Assembly: GCA_046760105.1 (NCBI GenBank)
Contig: JBHIDJ010000161.1
Span: forward strand, 1-6,558
Source: JBHIDJ01 sp046760105
GTDB taxonomy: Bacteria > Pseudomonadota > Gammaproteobacteria > Acidiferrobacterales > SPGG2
Length of the DNA stretch: 6,558 nt
Reading direction: 5' to 3'
The notes beneath the pieces are model-generated. The model was not told the DNA's origin. It did not search any database and worked only from the letters and a program-made list of their open reading frames with translations. The position numbers and the translations under genes were made by a program. Each line of letters begins with the position of its first letter. The stretch's first letter is position 1. Positions 1 through 6,503 of this stretch are shown here, in pieces.

Positions 1-1460
1 TGGAACTGGGTATCCGTTTGATCAATTGGAGTTTTACTTGGTATCTGATTGGCGGTATCGATTCACCCCTATTTACAGACTCCAAGGGTGGCGCTTTTCG
101 GGATCGTTGGCTGACCTCGATCTATCAGCATGCTCATTTCATTCACGGACATTTCTCCCGTTATTCGTCCGCCAACAATCACCTAATTGGGGAATCGGCG
201 GGCCTTTTTGTGGCTGCTATCACGTGGCCGGTTTGGGAGGACTCGACCAAATGGCAGAAGGTTGCAACAAAGCAATTGGTTCGTGAAGCGCTGCTGCAGA
301 ATGCACCGGATGGTGTCAATCGCGAACAAGCAATATCCTATCAGCAGTTCGTGCTCGATTTTTTGCTAATTGCTGCGCTCGTTGGACGCATCAATGGTGT
401 CGAGTTTCCCAAGGACTACTGGCGCCAAATCGAAAAGATGCTCGAGTATTTGGCCTCGGTAATGGATATGGCGGGAAATGTACCAATGATCGGGGATGCC
501 GACGACGGCGTTGTTGTCCGTTTGTCGCAAGAAAGTGAATTTTGTCCCTATCGATCTCTATTAGCCACAGGCGCGGTGCTTTTCAAACGGGCTGATTTCA
601 AGACCAAGGCAGGCCGCCTCGATGATAAAACCCGCTGGTTGCTTGGCAGCAGTGCTGAGAGTGAATTTAAGGCCATCAAGACAGATGCTGTGACATTGCC
701 TGCGCGCAGGGACTTTCCGGAGGGTGGATATTTCATTCTCGGATCCGATTTTGAGACCGACCAAGAAATACGTCTAATCGTAGACGCCGGGCCATTGGGC
801 TATAAATCTCTGGCAGCACATGGGCATGCCGACGCCTTAGCGCTTACACTTTCTATTGGAGGCCGGGAATTCTTGATCGATCCGGGGACGTACACGTACC
901 ATACACGGCAGGGATGGCGAGACTATTTCCGGGGAACTTCGGCACACAACACCGTGTTAGTCGACGGGCAAAATCAATCAGTTGCTGGCGGAAATTTCAT
1001 GTGGCTCCAGCACGCCGAAGCAACTTGTGATGTGTGGGGAATCGGCAAGGAAACAGAACGGTTTGTTGGTAGCCATAATGGCTACACAAGACTTACAGAT
1101 CCGGTGATCCACGAACGAGAAATTACACTAAACAAGACAATCAAGGCTGTAGAAATCACGGACAACTTGCGCTGCGAGCACTCGCATATGATCGAGCGTA
1201 ATTGGCATTTTTCAGAGAATACCAAAGTGTCAGTCGACAATAATGGTTTGATCGTAGCCGAAAATGATGGAATTAAAATACGCTTAAAGCCCGGCAAAGA
1301 AATAGTGAAGGCACTTATCCGGCGAGGTGATACTTCACCGATCGGGGGCTGGGTGTCAAGAAGTTTCGATATAAAAAGCGAAACAACAACTGTGGTGTGG
1401 AAGACAGAGATTCAAGGCACTACACGATTACGAACCGACATAGATTGTTTTGTGAAATAA
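1..1460 (+). CDS. Heparinase II/III family protein, 5'-truncated by the window edge
   Basis: At least 485 codons are visible, read from the first full codon at base 3 to TAA at 1458-1460. The frame is open to base 1 and starts mid-domain (ELGIRLINWSF, the conserved W-rich stretch of the helical N-terminal domain), so the true start lies upstream; the TTG at 18 is not the start. Proteins of this family in polysaccharide clusters usually have roughly 600-700 residues, so perhaps 150-200 are missing. The C-terminal beta domain is clear: HGHADALAL (bases 819-845), then DPGTYTYH, then WRDYFRGTSAHNTVLVDG (915-968), containing the conserved His and Tyr residues of this polysaccharide lyase superfamily. 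It probably cleaves or trims the uronic-acid-containing or related polymer made by the locus; the substrate and the cell compartment cannot be read here because the N-terminus is absent. The next gene starts 13 bp downstream, suggesting co-transcription. Confidence 0.9.
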   Translation, partial: ELGIRLINWSFTWYLIGGIDSPLFTDSKGGAFRDRWLTSIYQHAHFIHGHFSRYSSANNHLIGESAGLFVAAITWPVWEDSTKWQKVATKQLVREALLQNAPDGVNREQAISYQQFVLDFLLIAALVGRINGVEFPKDYWRQIEKMLEYLASVMDMAGNVPMIGDADDGVVVRLSQESEFCPYRSLLATGAVLFKRADFKTKAGRLDDKTRWLLGSSAESEFKAIKTDAVTLPARRDFPEGGYFILGSDFETDQEIRLIVDAGPLGYKSLAAHGHADALALTLSIGGREFLIDPGTYTYHTRQGWRDYFRGTSAHNTVLVDGQNQSVAGGNFMWLQHAEATCDVWGIGKETERFVGSHNGYTRLTDPVIHEREITLNKTIKAVEITDNLRCEHSHMIERNWHFSENTKVSVDNNGLIVAENDGIKIRLKPGKEIVKALIRRGDTSPIGGWVSRSFDIKSETTTVVWKTEIQGTTRLRTDIDCFVK

Positions 1461-1473
1461 ACGAATAAATATT

Positions 1474-2256
1474 ATGTCTCGCAACATCTATAACGCCAAA
1501 GAGTCACTGAATCCAACACGGATTAACTTCTTTGATATACCTCTTGATCCTTGGACTATGGAAGAAACCATCGCGGAGATCGAACGTCGTCTGGATGCGG
1601 GTAAGTTTACGCACCACGTAGTTGTTAACGTGGCCAAGCTAGTAAATTTTCAGCATGATAACAATCTGCGAGAGGCCGTTCTGTCGAGTGATATTATTAA
1701 TGTCGATGGTATGGGGGTGATATGGGGTGCCCGATTTCTGGGCCTAAAGATCCCGGAGCGGGTAGCTGGGATCGATTTGTTTTTGAAGCTACTGGCGTCG
1801 GCATCAAAGCAGGGTGAACCAGTGTTCTTTTTAGGGGCTAAACCAGACGTGATTGAACGGGCAGTTTGCAATTTGCGAATCCGCTTCCCGCTGCTGAAGG
1901 TTGCAGGCTGGCACCATGGTTACTTTTGGGATGATGAGCAAGCGATGGTGAAAGAAATTAGCAGGTCTGGCGCTACCTTTTTGTTTGTGGCGATTACGTC
2001 TCCCAAAAAAGAGAAGTTTATTAATCGTTACCGCGAAAAGTTGGGTGTGAAATTTGTCATGGGGGTAGGAGGAGCGTTTGATATAATGGCCGGCATAACA
2101 CAACGTGCGCCTACGTGGATGCAGCGGGTAGGATTGGAGTGGCTTTTTCGTATAATCCAAGAGCCTCGGAGGATGTGGAAGCGCTATCTGTTGACGAACA
2201 CCAAGTATGCATGGATGCTACTTAACACGAAGCTCGGCCGTAGGAGACGTTGTTGA
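1474..2256 (+). CDS. WecG/TagA/CpsF family glycosyltransferase
   Basis: This 260-residue protein has the full length usual for the family (about 240-260). Family motifs appear in order: the N-terminal substrate loop VVNVAKLV (49-57, variant of the usual NxxH/K), the catalytic-Asp motif NVDGMGVIW with D78, RVAGIDL (95-101), FFLGAKP (117-123), VAITSPKKEKFI (171-182, the usual GxPxQE block), VGGAFDIMAG (197-206), RAPTWMQRVGLEWLFR (210-225) and EPRRMWKRY (229-237). Members transfer N-acetylmannosamine or its uronic acid from UDP to a polyprenyl-diphosphate-linked GlcNAc at the cytoplasmic membrane face; the basic C-terminus (RRRR) fits membrane association. The exact donor is not readable, but an epimerase making UDP-ManNAc begins at 6504. 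The ATG has only a weak upstream purine signal, so translation may be helped by coupling to the preceding gene. The stop overlaps the next start by 4 bp. Confidence 0.93.
   Translation: MSRNIYNAKESLNPTRINFFDIPLDPWTMEETIAEIERRLDAGKFTHHVVVNVAKLVNFQHDNNLREAVLSSDIINVDGMGVIWGARFLGLKIPERVAGIDLFLKLLASASKQGEPVFFLGAKPDVIERAVCNLRIRFPLLKVAGWHHGYFWDDEQAMVKEISRSGATFLFVAITSPKKEKFINRYREKLGVKFVMGVGGAFDIMAGITQRAPTWMQRVGLEWLFRIIQEPRRMWKRYLLTNTKYAWMLLNTKLGRRRRC
2242..2246 (+). promoter_or_regulatory. Ribosome binding site (AGGAG) deciding a TTG start
   Basis: AGGAG lies inside the end of the glycosyltransferase gene. Two TTG codons follow in tandem at 2250 and 2253. The spacing is 3 bases to the first and 6 to the second, and the second forms a TTGA stop/start overlap with the glycosyltransferase stop, so 2253 is preferred. 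Confidence 0.6.
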
Positions 2257-3866
2257 GAGATCGTTCTATCGAATCACTGGTGTCCGGGTTCCTACGCAGT
2301 GCGGCAGAGCACCCACAACGGCCCGCCCTTGACGTTGACGGGGCGGCCTACACGTACGCCCAGCTGTTTGATCTGTCCTCTCGCCTTGCCTCGATGATCG
2401 AACGACACGCGGGCGCGACAGAGCGGCTCTGCGCCGTGCTCGGGTACCGCTCGCTATACGCTTATCTTGGGGTGCTGGGCACCTTGATTGGTGGTCGCGG
2501 CTACGTGCCGTTGAACCCGATGTTCCCTGTCTCGCGCAATGCCGCCATGATCAACGCCTCCGGCGTTCGAGTGGTCATAGCCGACCACACGGGCTGCGGG
2601 TTACTGTCGGAGCTCCTTCCCCTGATTGATCATCCCTTGGTCATTCTCGGCACGGACGACCCTATCCACAAGCAGATTGAAAGCGCGGGACTAGAACATC
2701 AGTTCGTATCGCTGGGCGAGCTGGAGGCATGGCCCACGGCGGACCCGTCGCCTGCCGGCGGCAGGGAAATCGCCTACCTCATGTTTACTTCTGGTAGCAC
2801 CGGTGTGCCAAAGGGAGTGATGGTCTCCCATGAAAATACACGACACTACATAACGGCCATGCTCGAGCGCTATGACCTGACGGCCGAAGACCGGTTTTCG
2901 CAGATGTTCGACCTGACCTTCGACCTGTCGGTATTCGACATGTTTCTTTGTTGGGAGGTTGGTGGCCGCCTGTGCGTGGTACCGCACGCGAGTCGGTTTA
3001 TGCCAGCGAAATTCGTAAACGACAAACAGCTTACCGTCTGGTTCTCGGTTCCAGCGGTGATCGGATTTATGCGGAAATTGCGTCTCTTGAAACCGGATTT
3101 CTTCCCGTCGTTGCGGCTGAGTCTGTTCTGTGGTGAGCCGTTGCCAGCGTCGGGCGTCGAGCTCTGGACAGCAGCGGCACGCAATTCGATCGTGGATAAC
3201 CTCTATGGCCCGACAGAGTTGACAATCGCTTGCACCGCGTACCGCTGGGACCCCGCGGTTTCCCCGTCAAAGAGTGTCAATGGGGTGGTACCGATCGGCC
3301 GAGCGTTCCCGGGTCTGGAGGCGGCGGTCGTCGATGAGAAACTTCAGCCGGTCGAAACGGGTAAAATGGGTGAACTTTGCATCCGTGGGCCGCAGACGAC
3401 CCTTGGCTACTGGGAGAATCGGACGCTGACCGACGAGCGCTTCGTTTCATTACCCGGCACCGAAACGAGCCAAAACCGATACCTTTGGTACCGCACAGGT
3501 GACCTGGTGCGGTATAACGAGGACGGTGACCTTATCTTCTTTGGGCGGGTGGATCATCAAGTGAAAATACTGGGATATCGCGTCGAGTTGGGCGAGATCG
3601 AACACCAGATCCGACTTGTCAGTCAGTCCGATCTGGTGGCAGCCATTCCTTGGCCGCTGAACGAGAGTGGCGCGTCTAGCGTAGAGGCGTTTGTCACCGG
3701 GAGCAAAGCGACGGAAGGTGAGATTATCAAGGCCTGTCAGGACACAATGCCCGATTACATGGTTCCCCAGAAAGTGCACCTTGTCGAGTCCATGCCACTC
3801 AATGTCAACGGCAAAATTGACAGGAAGCAGCTACGGCAAATCCTCGAGGACAGAAACGATGAGTAG
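2253..3866 (+). CDS. DltA-like amino-acid adenylation enzyme (AMP-binding)
   Basis: This is a stand-alone 537-residue ANL-superfamily adenylation protein; it activates an amino acid with ATP and should load it on a carrier protein. Core motifs in order: P-loop LMFTSGSTGVPKG (176-188), A4 FDLTFDLSVFD with D224, LFCGE (291-295), A5 NLYGPTE (316-322), A7 YRTGDL (413-418), A8 GRVDHQVKILGYRVELGEIE (431-450), and A10 NGKID with catalytic K521. D224 corresponds to the Asp that binds the substrate amino group. My by-eye ten-position pocket code is D-L-F-S-L-C-L-I-A-K, close to what I recall for Bacillus DltA (D-L-M-S-L-C-T-V-A-K), including the Cys associated with D-Ala preference. D-alanine or another small amino acid is therefore inferred, not proven. 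There is no fused condensation or carrier domain; the carrier is the next gene, overlapping by 8 bp. TTG start, chosen by AGGAG spacing; 2250 is the alternative. Confidence 0.92.
   Translation: MRDRSIESLVSGFLRSAAEHPQRPALDVDGAAYTYAQLFDLSSRLASMIERHAGATERLCAVLGYRSLYAYLGVLGTLIGGRGYVPLNPMFPVSRNAAMINASGVRVVIADHTGCGLLSELLPLIDHPLVILGTDDPIHKQIESAGLEHQFVSLGELEAWPTADPSPAGGREIAYLMFTSGSTGVPKGVMVSHENTRHYITAMLERYDLTAEDRFSQMFDLTFDLSVFDMFLCWEVGGRLCVVPHASRFMPAKFVNDKQLTVWFSVPAVIGFMRKLRLLKPDFFPSLRLSLFCGEPLPASGVELWTAAARNSIVDNLYGPTELTIACTAYRWDPAVSPSKSVNGVVPIGRAFPGLEAAVVDEKLQPVETGKMGELCIRGPQTTLGYWENRTLTDERFVSLPGTETSQNRYLWYRTGDLVRYNEDGDLIFFGRVDHQVKILGYRVELGEIEHQIRLVSQSDLVAAIPWPLNESGASSVEAFVTGSKATEGEIIKACQDTMPDYMVPQKVHLVESMPLNVNGKIDRKQLRQILEDRNDE
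3846..3850 (+). promoter_or_regulatory. Ribosome binding site of the carrier protein gene
   Basis: GAGGA lies 8 bases before the ATG at 3859, inside the end of the adenylation gene. It supports the internal ATG over any upstream in-frame start (the frame is open back to a start-like codon at 3691, deep inside the adenylation gene). Confidence 0.6.
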
Positions 3867-4122
3867 TCTGAATTCGGCTGGTCTGGTCGAGCTGATTCTG
3901 AGCTTTATCAGTGAAAGAAAAGATTGGCCGCTGGAGGAATTGCGGGCGTTTGATCTAGAGCGGGACTTAGTTGCCTCAACTGTGCTCGATTCGCTTGCGT
4001 TCGTTGCCTTGGTGTCGCATCTAGAGGACAAGACTGGTGTGTTCATCGATTTTACCGAACTAGATCCGAGCCAAGCGACATCCATCCGCGGCCTCGTCGA
4101 TTACATCGAGAGTTGTTCGTAA
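3859..4122 (+). CDS. Acyl/peptidyl carrier protein
   Basis: This 87-residue acidic protein has the size and helical pattern of a free carrier protein. Ser45 in the motif VLDSLAFVALV (42-52) is the expected 4'-phosphopantetheine attachment site; the hydrophobic residues after it match helix II, and DYI near the end matches the last helix. The start overlaps the adenylation gene by 8 bp (ATG before its TAG), so the two are almost certainly translationally coupled and are expected partners, as DltA and DltC are. The carrier would hold the activated amino acid as a thioester for transfer to an acceptor. It is not obviously a fatty acid ACP: the usual DSLDTVE-type sequence is replaced by DSLAFVA. 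A separate phosphopantetheinyl transferase is needed and is not in the window. The sequence alone cannot tell whether the cargo is D-Ala or another acid. Confidence 0.88.
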   Translation: MSSLNSAGLVELILSFISERKDWPLEELRAFDLERDLVASTVLDSLAFVALVSHLEDKTGVFIDFTELDPSQATSIRGLVDYIESCS

Positions 4123-4158
4123 GCCCCGTTTTCACGGTGAAGGCCATCGTTCCATCAA

Positions 4159-4184
4159 GGCATTAGAATGGGACGCCTAATGTC
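4159..4184 (+). repeat. Weak inverted repeat in the intergenic gap
   Basis: CATTAG (4161-4166) and CTAATG (4177-4182) are perfectly complementary across a 10-base loop; adding a G-U and a G-C pair outside gives an 8-pair stem. No T-run follows, so it is not a standard rho-independent terminator. It could be a weak RNA hairpin, an operator-like site, or chance. Confidence 0.25.
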
Positions 4185-4281
4185 AGATTCGATCCTATCT
4201 TTGTTCCGCACGGTCCGCGCGCTCGAGTATCACCAACCACGAGTCAGGCCTGTAGGTACTCGGTGCACGTTGAAACTTTAG
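4168..4281 (+). other. Short open frame of 37 codons, possible gene remnant
   Basis: ATG to TAG, in the otherwise empty 175 bp gap between the carrier protein and deacetylase genes. AAGG sits 7 bases upstream of the ATG, and the stop is 16 bp before the deacetylase start. The segment SILSLFRTVRALEYHQ loosely resembles, from memory, the first residues of many EPS-locus heparinase II/III proteins (hydrophobic-R/H-T-hydrophobic-R/K-x-L-x-x-x-Q), but the likeness ends after about 15 residues. It may be an eroded 5' end of such a gene, a tiny leader peptide, or a chance frame. There is no other gene in this gap and no convincing promoter. Confidence 0.2.
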
Positions 4282-4297
4282 TCTGGGGTTTAAAAGC

Positions 4298-5362
4298 ATG
4301 TTTCACGTAATCTTCACGCTGGACTACGAAATTCACGGCAATGGACAAGGCTCACCACGCGACCTAATGATTCGCCCAACGTGGGATCTGCTGAACCAGT
4401 TCAACAAATACGGCGCAAAGCTGACTATCCTTGCCGATGTTGCCGAAATTCTCAAATTCAGAGAGTACTACGAACAGCATGGACAAGATGATTACCACTA
4501 CGGTGAGATCGTGCGTCAACTGAAACACGCTGTCGTAACCGGGCACGATGTACAGTTACACTTCCATTCGTCGTACGCGGAGGCCGAGTACACGCATAAT
4601 CATTGGAAGCAGAATTGGGAGGAATTCGACTTGGCGTCCCTGCCCTATTCACGCATCCACGACTTGATTAACATGGGCAAAAAGTTTCTGGAAGAGGTAC
4701 TTGTGCCGGTGAAAGCTGATTACGCCTGTTACGTTTTTCGTGCAGTAAACTGGTCGATGCAGCCCTCGAAAAATATAGTTCGTGCGCTTATCGAAAATGG
4801 ACTGACTATCGACACCTCCGTTTTTAAATACGGTCGACGTACGGGGCGTGTTAACTTCGACTACACGCACGCCCCGAGCGATGTAGTGCCTTGGCGCGTA
4901 AGCGAACTAGACATATGCCAGCGCGATCCCCACGGAAAACTACACGAAGTTCCTATCTACACCGAAAGACGGCCAATTATCGCATTTCTCAGCTTGAATC
5001 GGCTTTACCGTGTACTTCAGACTCGCTCTCACCGCCGCCGGCCGAACGCCATGGACGGGAATGGCGAGGCGCGCTCAGGCAGCAAGCTCGCGACACTGGC
5101 CGACCTCTTGTTGCAGAAGCACGCCTGGAAGGCGGATTTCAATCAGTGCGGCGGTTATCAGTTGATCAATGCGCTAAAGCGCGCGGAACAAACCTATCAG
5201 GACGCTAAGGTCGATTTTCCCTTCGTGCTAATTGGACACTCTAAGAGCTTCACTCGACTCAACGAGCTCAGCCTTGGATCCTTTCTGCGCTTCGTCGCGT
5301 CGCACCCGGAGCGTTTCGCTTTTGGAACGTTCGCGAACATCGACGTTACCAACTTCAACTGA
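4298..5362 (+). CDS. NodB-like polysaccharide deacetylase family protein
   Basis: This 354-residue protein fits a divergent carbohydrate esterase 4 (NodB/PuuE-like) fold. Candidate motifs in order: TLDYEIHG (7-14) in the place of TFDDG, with D9 as candidate base; QLHFHSSY (86-93) with H88 and H90 as candidate metal ligands; VFRAVNWSMQPS (147-157) with R148; LTIDTSVF (169-176) with D172; and LIGHSKSF (311-318) with H314. It has no signal peptide: the first residues form the first beta strand, so a cytoplasmic site is likely, acting on a nucleotide sugar or lipid-linked intermediate. Family members remove N-acetyl (or formyl) groups from amino sugars or related amides. A basic, low-complexity loop around 242-262 looks like an insertion. 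The ATG has a G-rich stretch (4285-4288) 9 bases upstream but no canonical ribosome site. It is followed after 10 bp by the AAC(3)-like gene, a fitting partner. The fold is fairly sure; activity is uncertain because of the altered first motif. Confidence 0.78.
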   Translation: MFHVIFTLDYEIHGNGQGSPRDLMIRPTWDLLNQFNKYGAKLTILADVAEILKFREYYEQHGQDDYHYGEIVRQLKHAVVTGHDVQLHFHSSYAEAEYTHNHWKQNWEEFDLASLPYSRIHDLINMGKKFLEEVLVPVKADYACYVFRAVNWSMQPSKNIVRALIENGLTIDTSVFKYGRRTGRVNFDYTHAPSDVVPWRVSELDICQRDPHGKLHEVPIYTERRPIIAFLSLNRLYRVLQTRSHRRRPNAMDGNGEARSGSKLATLADLLLQKHAWKADFNQCGGYQLINALKRAEQTYQDAKVDFPFVLIGHSKSFTRLNELSLGSFLRFVASHPERFAFGTFANIDVTNFN

Positions 5363-5372
5363 TGCTTGTACG

Positions 5373-6266
5373 ATGAAAGCCGCAACATATTACCTGCTGA
5401 GAAAGGTTCTAAGCCAGCAAGCTAGGAATAGGCTGAAAACGTACCAGCATAAGCTGCGGTTCACCGTCACCCCGCTGCTAGTAAAGCTGCACGGCAGCTT
5501 TGACGTGAATGATCTCGAAAAGGAATTGCGCAGCAAAATCAGTAATGACTTTGATGTTCTTATGGTTCATTCGTCTTTTGATAGCTTCCTACCTATGTAT
5601 AACGGCAATGTGCTGGAACTACTCGATATGTTGCTGCAGCTGTGTGACAAACAGCGCACACTGGCGATGCCGGCGTTTTTTCTAGGGGGTGATGATTACG
5701 AAAAAATAAAGTATTACCGGAAGCATCCGGTATTCGATGCACGCCGCTGCCCCTCCGAGATGGGCTTACTAACCGACGTGTTCCGCCGTAAGAAGGGCGT
5801 GTACCGAAGTCTTCATCCCTCACACAGCATCTGCGCGTATGGGCCTCTTGCCGACAAACTGACGAGCACACATCATCTCAGCAACACCAACTTTGGGGAA
5901 GGCACGCCTTTCGATGTGATGGCCAAGTGCAAGACGATTATCCTCGGACTCGGCACCTTGTATTTTCGGGTTCTGACCCAAGTGCATGCTGCGGATGACT
6001 TGCTCGGCGACAGGTTTCCAGTGGAGAAAACAACGGATGTGGTGCCCATGAAGATTATCGACCAAAACGGGCACAAGTTCGACTACACATACCGCTTTAA
6101 CCAGTACAAAGGTATGGTGCAGGAGACCATTCTACGCTCACTGCTGACGAAGGAGGAGTTGTATGAGTGGACGTTCCATGGCGTGCACATGTTCCGTACC
6201 GAGGCGAGCCGAGTGACCAATGCGCTGATCGAGGCGGCCGGACGTGGTATCACGATCTATCGATAA
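5373..6266 (+). CDS. AAC(3)-family N-acyltransferase
   Basis: This 297-residue protein belongs to the antibiotic_NAT (aminoglycoside 3-N-acetyltransferase) fold, which is distinct from GNAT. Recognisable blocks: DVLMVHSSF (61-69), TLAMPAFF (96-103), CPSEMGLLTDVFRRKKGVYRS (126-146), SLHPSHSICAYG (146-157), FGEGTPF (174-180), ILGLG (190-194) and VHAAD (204-208), where H205 matches the conserved active-site His usually found in SLHLAE. Known members move an acyl group from a CoA thioester to an amino-sugar amine. In a polysaccharide locus the acceptor is probably an amino sugar of the polymer or its precursor rather than an antibiotic. About 55 residues precede the first core strand, longer than in resistance enzymes. 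The start is ATG 5373, the first in-frame ATG after the deacetylase stop; no clear ribosome site is visible, which suggests coupling. The frame is open further upstream to 5232, but that part overlaps the deacetylase and is a shadow. Confidence 0.88.
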   Translation: MKAATYYLLRKVLSQQARNRLKTYQHKLRFTVTPLLVKLHGSFDVNDLEKELRSKISNDFDVLMVHSSFDSFLPMYNGNVLELLDMLLQLCDKQRTLAMPAFFLGGDDYEKIKYYRKHPVFDARRCPSEMGLLTDVFRRKKGVYRSLHPSHSICAYGPLADKLTSTHHLSNTNFGEGTPFDVMAKCKTIILGLGTLYFRVLTQVHAADDLLGDRFPVEKTTDVVPMKIIDQNGHKFDYTYRFNQYKGMVQETILRSLLTKEELYEWTFHGVHMFRTEASRVTNALIEAAGRGITIYR

Positions 6267-6503
6267 AGGAAAAACCCGCTGATTCTTTACTACCCGCACG
6301 AAGCACATTCTGAACCTAATGTTGTCGATCCGTCCCAGCTCGAACTCAGCCTTTTCGGTTGCTCATGCATGACGGCGACGAGATCAGTCAGGCGAAGCAG
6401 GCAGTTGCGACGTTCCACACGTCTTCGTACCCCGATCACACTCGCGAAAGCTGTGGGGCAAGTCGCCACTCACCTTTTTCAGCAATCAGTGGGATAAGAA
6501 TCA
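6267..6503 (+). other. 237 bp gap without a recognisable gene
   Basis: No gene, RNA, terminator or convincing promoter is recognised. The frame of the AAC(3)-like gene continues open after its stop, from 6267 to TAA at 6495-6497. Its first part reads like protein (LILYYPHEAHSEPNVVDP), then turns Arg/Ser-rich as a shadow frame would. From 6359 another frame reads LLMHDGDEISQAKQAVATF, and a third ends with SPLTFFSNQWDKNQ. This mosaic could be a frameshift-broken remnant of a small gene, but I cannot identify a family. A 5-bp inverted repeat (GACGT/ACGTC, 6409-6423) lacks a T-run. Confidence 0.3.

Noticed and set aside
18..20. TTG at 18 as the start of the heparinase-like gene
   Set aside because: The frame is open to base 1 and the codons before it (ELGIR) continue the conserved domain, so the gene begins outside the window.
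2691..3270. Antisense open frames opposite the adenylation gene (and similar ones opposite the other genes)
   Set aside because: They lie opposite strongly conserved coding sequence, show no family motifs and are typical shadows of GC-rich codons.
3691..3858. Upstream extension of the carrier protein frame
   Set aside because: It overlaps the adenylation gene's conserved C-terminal domain; the ATG at 3859 has a good ribosome site and gives a typical carrier protein length.
4131..4141. Palindrome TTCACGGTGAA just after the carrier protein stop
   Set aside because: The one-base centre cannot form an RNA hairpin; as a protein-binding site it is short, unrepeated and could be chance.
4270..4294. 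TTGAAA and TTTAAA as a promoter before the deacetylase gene
   Set aside because: The spacing is only 13 bases, too short for a sigma-70 promoter, and the -10 match is poor.
5232..5372. Upstream extension of the AAC(3)-like frame
   Set aside because: Ser/Arg/Thr-rich shadow of the deacetylase C-terminus, which carries the conserved GHSK motif in its own frame.
6409..6423. GACGT/ACGTC inverted repeat as a terminator
   Set aside because: Only 5 base pairs with no following T-run.
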